From positions 62,001-126,000 of the forward strand of contig NZ_WMCD01000003.1 in the NCBI RefSeq assembly GCF_010994275.1: 64,000 bases of DNA, given 5' to 3'. Under the pieces are notes generated by a model, which saw only the letters and a program-made list of their open reading frames with translations, did not search any database and was not told the DNA's origin. How positions within the stretch are numbered: the stretch's first letter is position 1; each line of letters starts with the position of its first letter. Below are positions 25,776-34,161 of this stretch, piece by piece. Position numbers and translations under genes: made by a program. The DNA is from Cyclobacterium jeungdonense. Its GTDB lineage: Bacteria > Bacteroidota > Bacteroidia > Cytophagales > Cyclobacteriaceae.

Positions 25776-27077
25776 ATGATTCGTTTTCAGGAAGATTTTC
25801 TTCAAATGGTGTGGAAGTACCAGTATTTTGACAAGAAAGGACTGGAGACTAGCAATGGATTGCCGCTGTCTATTTACAAAATCGGGTTTCATAACCAGCA
25901 CGAAGGACCGGACTTTAAAGAAGCCGAAATCCTGATCGCTGGGATCAAGCATTTTGGTCATGTAGAAATTCACCTACGTTCCTCCGATTGGAAGTCCCAT
26001 CAGCATCAAAAGGATCCGGCCTACAATAGCGTGGTTTTGCACGTGGTATGGGAGCATGACGAATCGGTCACCCGGGTAGATGGCACCACCCTTCCTACCT
26101 TATCGCTTCAGGGTAAGATACCTTTGGACGTGATAAAGAACTACGAGAAACTGTTGTTTTCGCCCAAAAAACTTTTGTGCACGGATGCATTGGCCGGAGT
26201 GCCTGGAATTTTAAAGTTCTCCATGCTGGAAAAGGCATTGGTGGAGCGTCTACAGGAAAAAAGTCAACTGGTTTTATCCCTATTGGAAGAAAACCAACAA
26301 GATTGGGAGGAAACGGCTTATCAATGGTTGTTTTATTCCTTTGGTTTTAAGACCAATGCCCGGCCCATGCTGAAGCTGGCGAAAAGTCTTCCTTATAATT
26401 TGCTCAAAAAAAATGCTGGGAACCTGTTGCAGGTGGAAGCATTGATTTATGGACAGGCCGCTATGATGCAGCCTTCTTTGAATATGAGTCCTGGGTATGA
26501 GCAAAAGTTGGGTGCAGAATATACCTATTTACAAGGAAAATACGGATTAAAAAGGGATCTTTTTGGGTCAGAATGGAAATTCATGAAGGTAAGGCCGGGA
26601 AACTTCCCCTCCTTTCGGCTGTCTCAGCTGGCCTCTCTGCTGAATTCCAGTCCGAATTTATTTTCAAACGTTCTTTACCGGCTGCAAGATGTATCCTCTT
26701 TTCGCCAGGTTTTTAAACTTACTGTTAGTGAGTATTGGCAGCAACATTATCACTTTGGAAAGCCCATGAAAGTCAAAACCAGCGGCAAACTTACAGAGAG
26801 CCTGTTGAATCTACTGGCCATCAATTTCGTGGTCCCGCTCTGGTATGCTTACGGGCGGTACTCCGATCTGGGAGCCTGGCAGGAAAAATGCTTTAATTTT
26901 CTTCAGGAAATCCCGGCAGAAAAAAACAGTTTAATTGACATTTTTTCCGGAGCTGCCTGGGAGCCATTGCAGGCATTTGACAGCCAGGGGATGCTGGGTT
27001 TGTACCAAGGCTATTGTTCCAAAAGGAAGTGCCTTTCCTGCAAAATTGGCCAAAACCTACTCCGAGGCAATAAATGA
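25776..27077 (+). CDS. DUF2851 family protein
   Basis: A 433-residue cytoplasmic protein typical of Bacteroidota. It matches DUF2851 in its N-terminal half (FLQMVWKYQYFDKKGL, GFHNQHEGPDFKEAEI, HFGHVEIHLRSSDWKSH, VVLHVVWEHD). The conserved E-G-P-D-F and E-(I/V)-H-x-x-S-x-D-W elements look like a nuclease-type active site, but this is inference. The C-terminus has a small cysteine cluster (CSKRKCLSCKIG) that could bind zinc. No function has been established for the family. It follows pyrF by 67 bases on the same strand. Confidence 0.82.
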   Translation: MIRFQEDFLQMVWKYQYFDKKGLETSNGLPLSIYKIGFHNQHEGPDFKEAEILIAGIKHFGHVEIHLRSSDWKSHQHQKDPAYNSVVLHVVWEHDESVTRVDGTTLPTLSLQGKIPLDVIKNYEKLLFSPKKLLCTDALAGVPGILKFSMLEKALVERLQEKSQLVLSLLEENQQDWEETAYQWLFYSFGFKTNARPMLKLAKSLPYNLLKKNAGNLLQVEALIYGQAAMMQPSLNMSPGYEQKLGAEYTYLQGKYGLKRDLFGSEWKFMKVRPGNFPSFRLSQLASLLNSSPNLFSNVLYRLQDVSSFRQVFKLTVSEYWQQHYHFGKPMKVKTSGKLTESLLNLLAINFVVPLWYAYGRYSDLGAWQEKCFNFLQEIPAEKNSLIDIFSGAAWEPLQAFDSQGMLGLYQGYCSKRKCLSCKIGQNLLRGNK

Positions 27078-27082
27078 GGATT

Positions 27083-27114
27083 TTTGCACGTGACGGGAAT
27101 TTCCCGTAATTTTG
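27083..27114 (+). promoter_or_regulatory. Bacteroidota-type promoter for the NeuD-like acyltransferase gene
   Basis: A -33 box TTTG (27083-27086) and a -7 box TAATTTTG (27107-27114) are separated by 20 bases, the expected spacing. The ATG at 27134 follows about 15 bases after the predicted start site. Confidence 0.65.
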
Positions 27115-27133
27115 CCATTCAAAAAAAAGAATC

Positions 27134-27772
27134 ATGGAGAAACCCATAATTATATTTGGCGCCAAGGGGATAGCTCATCCCGCACTTGAAATTTTCAATA
27201 GCCATGATCTGGTGGTGTATGGTTTTCTGGATGAGGACGAAAGCCTTCACAAAAAGGAAATAAATAATGTGGCAATTTTGGGTAACCCGGAAGACGATGG
27301 GTATTTAAAATTGATCGGTAAAAAGTGCGAAGCCTTTGTGGCCGTGGATGATGCCCGATACAGGTCCTCTTTGGTAAAAATGCTGAATGAGAAGCGAAAG
27401 GTACAACCCGTTAATGCCTTGCACCGCCTTTCCTATATTTCAACAGACGCTGCGATAGGCCATGGAAACTTTATCAATGCAAAGGTAAGCATTGGCGCTG
27501 GCGCCAGCATTGGAAATCACTGCATTCTCCATACCAACGCTACCATAGAACATCAGGCTAAAATAGGAGATTTCGTCCAAATAGGTGCCGGAGCAGTGGT
27601 AAATTCAGGAACGACGATTGGAAACGGGGTTTTCCTGGGGTCCGGAGTTACGGTCGTAGCGGGGGTTACCATAGGGAAAAATGCCCGTGTTGGCGCCGGT
27701 TCCGTAGTAATAGGAGACGTAGAGGCAAATCAAACCGTGTTTGGCAATCCGGCTCAAGTTGTTGAAAAATAG
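27134..27772 (+). CDS. NeuD/PglD-like sugar O- or N-acyltransferase
   Basis: The 212-residue protein has an N-terminal Rossmann-like PglD domain (PIIIFGAKGIAHPALEIF) followed by a left-handed beta-helix of hexapeptide repeats from about residue 100 (AAIGHGNFINAKVSIGAGASIGN, VQIGAGAVVNSG, VFLGSGVTVVAG). The catalytic histidine of the family is expected at the start of this helix; H125-type histidines occur at NHCILH and IEHQAK. Members acetylate amino sugars or sialic-acid precursors for surface glycans. No other glycan genes flank it, so the acceptor is unknown. It has its own promoter. Confidence 0.8.
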   Translation: MEKPIIIFGAKGIAHPALEIFNSHDLVVYGFLDEDESLHKKEINNVAILGNPEDDGYLKLIGKKCEAFVAVDDARYRSSLVKMLNEKRKVQPVNALHRLSYISTDAAIGHGNFINAKVSIGAGASIGNHCILHTNATIEHQAKIGDFVQIGAGAVVNSGTTIGNGVFLGSGVTVVAGVTIGKNARVGAGSVVIGDVEANQTVFGNPAQVVEK

Positions 27773-27792
27773 AAAATAGCAGATTATATTTA
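27762..27792 (+). promoter_or_regulatory. Candidate promoter for trhO
   Basis: TTG (27762-27764) and TATATTTA (27785-27792, one mismatch to TAnnTTTG) are separated by 20 bases. The upstream box lies within the last codons of the preceding gene. The start site would fall near 27799. Confidence 0.45.
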
Positions 27793-27808
27793 GAGGTTAA
27801 AAATAACA

Positions 27809-27825
27809 CCCTGTCGGAAACAGGG
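27809..27825 (+). promoter_or_regulatory. Leader hairpin just upstream of trhO
   Basis: The arms ccctgt (27809-27814) and acaggg (27820-27825) form a perfect six-pair stem nine bases before the ATG at 27834. There is no T-run, so it is not a terminator; it may influence ribosome access. Confidence 0.35.
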
Positions 27826-27833
27826 CTTGAGTT

Positions 27834-28820
27834 ATGGAATATCGAATTTTACTTTATTATTGCTATGCTCCAATCGAGGATTTGGAAGCATACCGAGATG
27901 AACATCATCTATTTTGCGTCGAAAATAATATCCGGGGGAGAATTATCGTCTCGTCAGAGGGACTCAATGGAACCGTTTCCGGGTTGAAGGAAGATTGTGA
28001 CAAGTACATGGCCTATGTAACCTCCGATCCGAGGTTTGTCGACACCGAATTCAAAGTAGACGCCCACCAGGAACATGCTTTCGCAAAAATAAACGTTCGC
28101 GCAAAAGAGGAAATCGTTCATTCAGGGCTGAAACACATCAATCCCCGAATGAAAACTGGCAAACACCTGGAACCTGCTGAATTCAAGGCTCTAAAGGATG
28201 AAGAAGACGTGGTTATTCTGGATGTCCGCTCCAACTACGAACACGAGTTGGGTCATTTTAAAAATGCCATCAGGCTAGATATCGATAATTTCCGTGATTT
28301 TCCGGAAAAAGTCAAAGAGCTGGAGCACCTGAAAAACAAAAAGGTTTTGACCTACTGTACTGGCGGAATCAAGTGTGAAAAGGCCTCTGCCTTTTTGCTG
28401 GAACAGGGATTTCAAGATGTATACCAGCTTCACGGTGGGATTATCAAATACGGAATGGAAGCAGGCGGAGCGGATTTTGAAGGCAAGTGTTATGTTTTTG
28501 ACAATCGACTTGCAGTAGAGGTAAATTCCGTCAATCCCAAAATTATTTCTAAATGTTTCGTCTGTGGTACCGCTTCGGATCGAATGGTCAACTGCGCCAA
28601 CCCGGATTGTAATGTCCACGTGCCTATATGTGATTCCTGTGGTTGGGAAATGGAAGGAGCTTGTTCGGAAACCTGCAAAATGCATCCCAAAAAAAGAGCT
28701 TATAATGGCACTGGTTATTACCAGAAAAATACAAACGGATACAACCCGTATAAGGGGCTCTACCAAAAGCCAAATGGGGACAAGATAAAAACTGCCCTGT
28801 ATGGTAAAACCCCTGGCTGA
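27834..28820 (+). CDS. trhO: tRNA uridine(34) hydroxylase (rhodanese-domain)
   Basis: This 328-residue protein matches TrhO (formerly YceA), which hydroxylates the wobble uridine in some tRNAs in a prephenate-independent, oxygen-dependent way. It has an N-terminal acylphosphatase-like domain (ILLYYCYAPIEDLEAYRDEH, RIIVSSEGLNGTVSG), then the rhodanese domain from about residue 120 with VVILDVRSNYE and the catalytic cysteine in YCTGGIKCEKAS (C175). The C-terminal zinc-type tail has paired cysteines (CFVCG, CDSCGWEMEGAC, CKMHP). The final codons overlap the nucleoside phosphorylase start by 20 bases, so the two genes are coupled. The leader has a small hairpin at 27809-27825. Confidence 0.9.
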   Translation: MEYRILLYYCYAPIEDLEAYRDEHHLFCVENNIRGRIIVSSEGLNGTVSGLKEDCDKYMAYVTSDPRFVDTEFKVDAHQEHAFAKINVRAKEEIVHSGLKHINPRMKTGKHLEPAEFKALKDEEDVVILDVRSNYEHELGHFKNAIRLDIDNFRDFPEKVKELEHLKNKKVLTYCTGGIKCEKASAFLLEQGFQDVYQLHGGIIKYGMEAGGADFEGKCYVFDNRLAVEVNSVNPKIISKCFVCGTASDRMVNCANPDCNVHVPICDSCGWEMEGACSETCKMHPKKRAYNGTGYYQKNTNGYNPYKGLYQKPNGDKIKTALYGKTPG

Positions 28821-29658
28821 ATCGGATTTTATTCTCAATAAGGATGGAAGCATCTACCACCTGAACCTCAAACCGGGACAGGTGGCAGAGACAGTTATCG
28901 CGGTGGGTGACCCCGAAAGGGTGCAGGAGATTTCCAAACACTTTGATAAGGTAGAGCTAAGAATTCGCAAACGGGAATTTGTAACCCATACCGGATGGTT
29001 CAAAGGCAAAAGGCTCAGCGTGATCAGCACGGGTATGGGTACGGACAACGTCGAGATTTTTATAACGGAATTGGACGCCTTGTTCAATGTCGATTTCAGT
29101 ACCCGGCTCCCCAAAAAAAAACTTACCCGCCTTACGATTATTCGTGTGGGTACCTCAGGTGGGATGCAGGTCAGTCTTCCAGCGGGCAGCCTGCTGGCTT
29201 CTTCCTTCGCTCTTGGATTGGACACCTTGATGGCATTTTATCAACTTCCGCAGAGCAGAGAGGAAAGTTCGATAGCAAAAGTGGCTAAAGAGCGGTTGGA
29301 TTTGCCTTTTTTACCCTACTGTGTGCAGGCGTCTGAAAATTTATTGGAAAGGTTTGCCGACCTTCCCCAGGGAATTACGGTCACCTGCCCTGGATTTTAT
29401 GGGCCGCAGGGAAGAGTCGTTAGGATTAGTCCCCGGATTCCGGATATGATTTCCAAATTAAGCGGACTTGAAGTAAACCCAGGATTTTTTTCAAATTTTG
29501 AAATGGAAACCGCTGGCTATTATGCCATGGGCAGACTTTTGGGACATGACATGCTCAGCCTTAATGCTATCGTAGCCAACCGCATAACCAACCGTTTTTC
29601 AGATGCTCCCGAGAAGGTGGTGGAAAAATTAATTTCCATCGTTCTGAAAAAAATATAA
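28801..29658 (+). CDS. Nucleoside phosphorylase (PNP/UDP family)
   Basis: The 285-residue protein belongs to the hexameric nucleoside phosphorylase family, which splits nucleosides with phosphate into base and ribose 1-phosphate. Motifs are VIAVGDPERVQEI (phosphate loop, G-D-P-x-R), SVISTGMGTDNVEIF, IIRVGTSGG and the ribose-binding FEMETAGYYAMG, with the M-E-(T/M) signature. The longer N-terminus and F-Y-G-P-Q-G-R segment resemble uridine phosphorylase-like members of Bacteroidota. Base specificity cannot be stated with confidence. Its ATG lies within the end of trhO in a different frame. Confidence 0.85.
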   Translation: MVKPLAESDFILNKDGSIYHLNLKPGQVAETVIAVGDPERVQEISKHFDKVELRIRKREFVTHTGWFKGKRLSVISTGMGTDNVEIFITELDALFNVDFSTRLPKKKLTRLTIIRVGTSGGMQVSLPAGSLLASSFALGLDTLMAFYQLPQSREESSIAKVAKERLDLPFLPYCVQASENLLERFADLPQGITVTCPGFYGPQGRVVRISPRIPDMISKLSGLEVNPGFFSNFEMETAGYYAMGRLLGHDMLSLNAIVANRITNRFSDAPEKVVEKLISIVLKKI

Positions 29659-29772
29659 GCAGGCGAATAGCCGATCCTCTCCCAAATTTTCTACTTAGAT
29701 AATCTCAGGGAATTTTAAAAAAAAATAGCGATATAGCCCCTCATCCGCTCTACGAGAAGAAGAGGGGACATT

Positions 29773-31653
29773 TTAGCCAATTCCATCCAACTCGCTTAAT
29801 TCGAGCCAGCGCATTTCCAGCTCTTCGGCCTTCTTATCGATTTGTTCAATTTCCTGAGACCACTCGGTCAGCAGTTGGTGCTCATCTGTACCCTTGGCCA
29901 TTTTATCCACCAGTGCTTTTTTATGGGAGTTGAGCTTTTTTAATTCCAGTTCTATGGATTCGAACTCCTTTTTGTCTTTGTAGCTTGCTTTGCCGGAGCT
30001 GCTGGCAGGAGACTCGGTAAGTTTTGCTGCTTTTACCACTTCTTTTTTGGCGGTGCCTGTCTTTTTTACCTTCAGGCTTTCCCTGTAATCGGTGTAGTTT
30101 CCAGGAAAATCGCTTATTTGTCCTTGCCCTTCAAAAACGAATAAGTGGTCTACCAATCGATCCATAAAATACCTGTCGTGAGAAACAATGACCAGGCATC
30201 CCGGAAAATTTTCCAAAAAATCTTCCAGGGTATTGAGCGTGACAATGTCCAGGTCATTGGTGGGCTCATCCAGAATTAGAAAATTGGGGCTTTTCACCAG
30301 CACCATAAGCAACTGAAGCCGCCGTCTTTCTCCACCGCTGAGTTTGGAAATGGGGGTGTGCTGCTGTTTTGGCGGAAAACCAAATTGGTTGAGAAATTGG
30401 CTAATCGTAATGGTGCTTCCACCAGCAACGGTGACCACTTCGGCAACTTCTTTAACGCAATCTAAGAGTCGTTTTTCTTCATCAAAACTGTTCTCTTCCT
30501 GCCTGTAATAGCCAAAGGCAGTGGTTTGTCCGATGATTACCTCACCTTTATCTGGGGTATCCATACCCGTCAGCATGTTGAGGAAGGTGGTCTTGCCGGC
30601 CCCATTGGGTCCAACGATTCCGATTTTATCTCCCTTTTTGAAAATGTAGCTGAAGTCATCAACCAGTTTCAGGTCTCCATATGATTTATGGATTTTCTCT
30701 AGTTCCACTATTTTTTTGCCCAGCCTTCTGGAAGTGACTTCCAGACTAATATCCCGCTCTTCCGAAGGGCGAAATGCTTTGTCCTTGGTCTCCTCAAAGG
30801 CATCCACCCGGTATTTGGCCTTTGTCCCTCTTGCTTTGGGTTGTCGCCGAATCCAATCCAGTTCTTTTTTATACAAACTTTTTGCCTTTTCCTGTTCGGT
30901 GGCCTGGTTCGCTTTTCTTTCGGCTTTTTTCTCCAGAAAATAGCCATAGTTTCCAGCATACCGGTAGAGGTTGCCCTGCTCCAGCTCCAAAATCTGATTG
31001 GTAACCCGGTCCAGGAAGTACCGGTCATGAGTAACCATTAGCAGGGAAAGGTTGGACTTGGAAAGGTATTCTTCCAGCCATTCGATGGTTTCAAGATCCA
31101 GGTGATTGGTGGGTTCATCCAGTAGCAGGAGATCCGGAAAATTCAATATGGCCCGCGCCAGTGCTACTCGTTTTCTTTGGCCTCCGCTCAGTGCAGACAC
31201 GGGGATATCCGTATTGTGCAGTCCCAATTTTCCTAGTACCTCATTGATTTGGTATTCAAAGTCCCAGGCTTGCAGCCTATCCATTTTCTCAAGCATGGGC
31301 TGGAGTTTTCCCTGTCCGTCATGCTCTGCATCCAAAAGCACTTTTTGGTATTCTTGAATTACCTGGATGATCTCGTTATCCGGATCGTCAAATACGGTCT
31401 GATAAATGGTTTTATCCCCGGAGAAAACCGGATTTTGGTGTACATAAGCTATCTTGGCCTCTTGATTAATAACCACTTGCCCCTCATCTGGAATATCCTC
31501 TCCCATTATTATTTTCATCAGGGTGGATTTTCCTGCCCCATTTATGCCTACCAGCGCCGTCTTTTGACCGCGCTCCAGACCAAAGGAAATGCGGGTAAAT
31601 AAAACCCGCTCGCCAAATGATTTGCTTAAATTTTCTACTGAAAGGTAATTCAT
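29773..31653 (-). CDS. ABC-F family ATPase (Uup-like)
   Basis: A 626-residue protein with two ABC domains and no membrane segments. The first has Walker A GINGAGKST, signature LSGGQRKR and Walker B LLLLDEPTNH. The second has GPNGAGKTT, LSGGERRR and LILDEPTND. A charged linker lies between them and a C-terminal coiled coil (YKDKKEFESIELELKKLNS onwards) marks the Uup subtype. ABC-F proteins act on ribosomes or, for Uup, may bind branched DNA; no transport role is expected. It converges with the nucleoside phosphorylase gene and appears monocistronic. A TTG-N20-TAATTTTA sequence just before the ATG could be its promoter. Confidence 0.9.
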   Translation of the reverse strand: MNYLSVENLSKSFGERVLFTRISFGLERGQKTALVGINGAGKSTLMKIIMGEDIPDEGQVVINQEAKIAYVHQNPVFSGDKTIYQTVFDDPDNEIIQVIQEYQKVLLDAEHDGQGKLQPMLEKMDRLQAWDFEYQINEVLGKLGLHNTDIPVSALSGGQRKRVALARAILNFPDLLLLDEPTNHLDLETIEWLEEYLSKSNLSLLMVTHDRYFLDRVTNQILELEQGNLYRYAGNYGYFLEKKAERKANQATEQEKAKSLYKKELDWIRRQPKARGTKAKYRVDAFEETKDKAFRPSEERDISLEVTSRRLGKKIVELEKIHKSYGDLKLVDDFSYIFKKGDKIGIVGPNGAGKTTFLNMLTGMDTPDKGEVIIGQTTAFGYYRQEENSFDEEKRLLDCVKEVAEVVTVAGGSTITISQFLNQFGFPPKQQHTPISKLSGGERRRLQLLMVLVKSPNFLILDEPTNDLDIVTLNTLEDFLENFPGCLVIVSHDRYFMDRLVDHLFVFEGQGQISDFPGNYTDYRESLKVKKTGTAKKEVVKAAKLTESPASSSGKASYKDKKEFESIELELKKLNSHKKALVDKMAKGTDEHQLLTEWSQEIEQIDKKAEELEMRWLELSELDGIG

Positions 31654-31944
31654 CGTGTAAAATTACAACCGTATTTTTGATTATTCAATCTTTAAGATCA
31701 GGTAGACGTGCCGGTGGGGAAAGAGCAAGTGGAAATGGTACTTACTTTTGCTACCAAAAATGTTTGTATTCTTGGACCAAGAGGATAGGAGAAGAAAGTA
31801 ACCCGGATCTAATCTGCCTTTTAAGACCGAAGTTCTTTTTTCTGATTCTTTTTAATTCCTAAGCTGTAGGATTCAGAATGGGTTCTGCATCCAAAGGAGG
31901 GTTTATTTAGAGTGCTCCTGGCTTTCAATTCAGGAAGCGGGAGA
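31654..31944. other. Intergenic region between the ABC-F gene and the coiled-coil gene
   Basis: About 290 bases with no supported gene. An 81-codon plus-strand frame crossing this region overlaps the ABC-F start antisense and looks random. A TACTTTTG word occurs on the plus strand near 31742-31750 without a downstream gene. Nothing else was recognised. Confidence 0.35.
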
Positions 31945-32256
31945 TTACTTTAAAAATTCATTTATAGCCTGGACCAAAGAACGGATGCTTTGTTTGAAAT
32001 GCGCCAGAGATTCATCCAGAAATGGTTGGGCATTTCCTTTTTTACCTTGGTATTTTTCTTCAAACGATGCTTTTTTTTCCTTGAGTTCCTTTTCCAGTTT
32101 CTCCTTTTTACCGCGGAGTTCCTGGATTTTTTTTTCGATTTCTTCGCTAGCCTCTCCGGTAGCCTTGGTTCCTTTTTCTATCAAAACTTCGATTTTGCTT
32201 CCAACTTCCTGAAGCATTTTTTCGATTTCGTCAAATCCTGAACTTTTCCTTTCCAT
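31945..32256 (-). CDS. Small coiled-coil protein, hypothetical
   Basis: From the ATG at 32256 the protein has 103 residues; a TTG at 32289 would add eleven. The middle (about 35-70) is almost entirely lysine and glutamate in heptads (EKKIQELRGKKEKLEKELKE), a long coiled coil. The flanks, FDEIEKMLQEVGSKIEVLIEKG and FKQSIRSLVQAINEFL, are amphipathic helices. No family was recognised; the layout recalls small stress-related apolipoprotein-like proteins. It has no signal peptide. It lies alone between the ABC-F gene and the next small gene. Confidence 0.6.
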   Translation of the reverse strand: MERKSSGFDEIEKMLQEVGSKIEVLIEKGTKATGEASEEIEKKIQELRGKKEKLEKELKEKKASFEEKYQGKKGNAQPFLDESLAHFKQSIRSLVQAINEFLK

Positions 32257-32349
32257 GGTTATTTTGTTAATAATCTTAAAAGTAGCCAAAATTTTGTATA
32301 AAGTAGAAGAAATATGCCTGTAGAAATAAACTTGAGTAAATGAACAAAA

Positions 32350-32372
32350 AAAGCCCCAATAATATTGGGGCT
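32350..32372 (-). terminator. Rho-independent terminator
   Basis: The palindrome agccccaat/attggggct (32352-32371) is preceded on the plus strand by a run of seven A, giving hairpin plus T-run on the minus strand. It terminates the 63-residue gene at 32386-32577. Confidence 0.8.
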
Positions 32373-32385
32373 GTTAAGGGTTGGA

Positions 32386-32577
32386 TTAACCGGCCAATTT
32401 AATAAAATATTTATTCAAAATTGGCTCGTATAGTTTGGAAAATGTCTTGTAACACCATTTCCTGAACTCTTCCAGCTCGGCTGGAACCAATAGATTCAGG
32501 CCCTTTCGCAATTCTTTTTCAAAGAGCTTGCTGTCAAAACTTACCTTTAATAAAATAGTTTTAACATATTCCATCAT
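32386..32577 (-). CDS. Conserved small protein, 63 residues
   Basis: A short gene with tandem ATG codons at 32577 and 32574 and a strong terminator 14 bases after its stop, both supporting a real transcript. The product is helical and basic: VKTILLKVSFDSKLFEKELRKGL, then LVPAELEEFRKWCYKTFSKLYEPILNKYF. I recall similar 60-residue proteins in Cytophagales but know of no assigned function. No signal or membrane segment is seen. It is divergent from the batD gene. Confidence 0.65.
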   Translation of the reverse strand: MMEYVKTILLKVSFDSKLFEKELRKGLNLLVPAELEEFRKWCYKTFSKLYEPILNKYFIKLAG

Positions 32578-32712
32578 GGTTCATGTTATTTTTAATTAGG
32601 TTTGGTAAAAAGATTGATTTTAATATCTACTACGGCTTAAAATTAGATTTGTTACGTATAAAATATACTTGTTTATTTGCAGTTATAAATTAAGGTACCA
32701 CAAACATCTTCT

Positions 32713-34158
32713 ATGTTCTCAACGATTAACCGTGTTCTTTTCGTATCCCTTGCGTGTCTTTTTTCTTTAACGGCCAGGGCTCAGGATATTAGCATAGAAT
32801 TGGGAGAAAGCGAAGTCGCACTGAATGAAACATTTACCATAAAAGTAACGGTTTCGGGCGAAAAAATCCGGTCCTATGATCAATTGCCTGAGATTTCGGG
32901 ATTCCAGAAGCAGGGAGTATCCCAAAGTTCGTCCATGAACATCGTAAATGGGCAAATGAGCAGCACCAATAGTATTATCCAATATTACAAACCCATAAGA
33001 AAAGGACAATTTACCCTGCCAAACTTCACTTTATCGGTGAATGAAAAAAGTGTTTCTTCACCGGGAAAAACCATTACCGTGGTCGATGCCCGGGCCAGTG
33101 CGCGAAACAACCGTGCTCTTGATCCTTTTGATGATCTTTTTGGTGGTAATAATTCAGAAGAACCGGAGTATGTGGAGGTGGAAGACGATGCGTTTTTCTC
33201 TTTGTCTGTGGACAAGGAAGAGGTTTATGTAGGAGAGGGGTTCAATGTGAGTTTGGCATTTTACATGTCTGAAAGTAACCAGGCACCATTTAATTTTCAC
33301 GAACCAGGTAAGCAACTCGAGCGAATCATCAATGAAATTAAGCCTGGAAACGCCTGGGAAGAAAATTTTAATATTACCAGTATTCAGCCTGAGAGGGTCG
33401 AATTTGGAGGGAAACAGTGGACCAAATACAAAGTGTATGAAGCCAGTTTTTTCCCGTTTAACGCCGGATCGGTGGATTTTCCCTCGGTAGGCTGGGAAAT
33501 GATCAAGTACCGGATCGCGAAAAATCCGAGCTTTTTTGGCAGCAATAGACTGCAAGATTTCAAAACCTTTTATTCTCAACCCAAGTCCATTCAGGTGAAT
33601 GCCCTGCCCCCTCATCCCCTAAAAAATGAAGTAAGTGTAGGGAATTATCGCTTGAGGGAAAGTTTTGAGCAAAAGGAGGTGCAGACGGGAGAAGGTTTTA
33701 CTTATGATTTCACCATCATAGGTGAGGGCAATATCAGTTCCATTCGTCCTCCACGCCTAAAACAACGCCAAAAGTTAAATACCTTCGACCCCAACGAGCA
33801 ATTGCAAATAAACCGGGGGAGAGGAAAAGTAACCGGGATGAAGGAGTTCGGCTATTTTATCACTTTAAATGAACAAGAAGAAGTAGCCTTAAAAGATCAC
33901 TTTGAATGGATTTATTTTAATCCACAGTTGGCCCGATACGATACCTTGATACCTCAGGCAATAGTTCAAGTGACAGGTGAGAGTAAGATCAATCAGGCCA
34001 TATCCTCATCCCGCCTTGGAGGATTGTACGATCTGATCGAAGTAGAAGACAATAAGCTTTTAAACCAGGGATATAAATATTATTTTTCCGCACTGATAAA
34101 TGGTTTGCTGTTGCTGGGAGTCATTTTATTAGGGTTTTTGATGTTTAAGAAAAAATAA
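32713..34158 (+). CDS. batD: BatD family protein
   Basis: The 481-residue protein has a signal peptide (VLFVSLACLFSLTARAQ), repeated beta-sandwich domains and one C-terminal transmembrane helix (FSALINGLLLLGVILLGFLMF). The sequences ISIELGESEVALNETFTIKV, YYKPIRKGQFTLPNFTLSV and VYVGEGFNVSLAFY match BatD of the Bacteroides aerotolerance operon. BatD normally sits with batA, batB, batC and batE next to a MoxR ATPase; none of these is in the window, so this is an isolated copy. It ends 3 bases before the aroC start. Its role is unclear, with a suggested part in envelope or oxygen tolerance. Confidence 0.82.
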   Translation: MFSTINRVLFVSLACLFSLTARAQDISIELGESEVALNETFTIKVTVSGEKIRSYDQLPEISGFQKQGVSQSSSMNIVNGQMSSTNSIIQYYKPIRKGQFTLPNFTLSVNEKSVSSPGKTITVVDARASARNNRALDPFDDLFGGNNSEEPEYVEVEDDAFFSLSVDKEEVYVGEGFNVSLAFYMSESNQAPFNFHEPGKQLERIINEIKPGNAWEENFNITSIQPERVEFGGKQWTKYKVYEASFFPFNAGSVDFPSVGWEMIKYRIAKNPSFFGSNRLQDFKTFYSQPKSIQVNALPPHPLKNEVSVGNYRLRESFEQKEVQTGEGFTYDFTIIGEGNISSIRPPRLKQRQKLNTFDPNEQLQINRGRGKVTGMKEFGYFITLNEQEEVALKDHFEWIYFNPQLARYDTLIPQAIVQVTGESKINQAISSSRLGGLYDLIEVEDNKLLNQGYKYYFSALINGLLLLGVILLGFLMFKKK

Positions 34159-34161
34159 TTC

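Noticed and set aside
29737..29766. Inverted repeat cccctc/gagggg between the nucleoside phosphorylase and ABC-F genes
   Set aside because: Only six pairs with a long loop; the T-run on the minus side is about twenty bases away, so a terminator is not supported.
31617..31862. An 81-codon plus-strand open frame with a TTTG-type promoter word
   Set aside because: It overlaps the ABC-F start antisense and the residue composition looks random.
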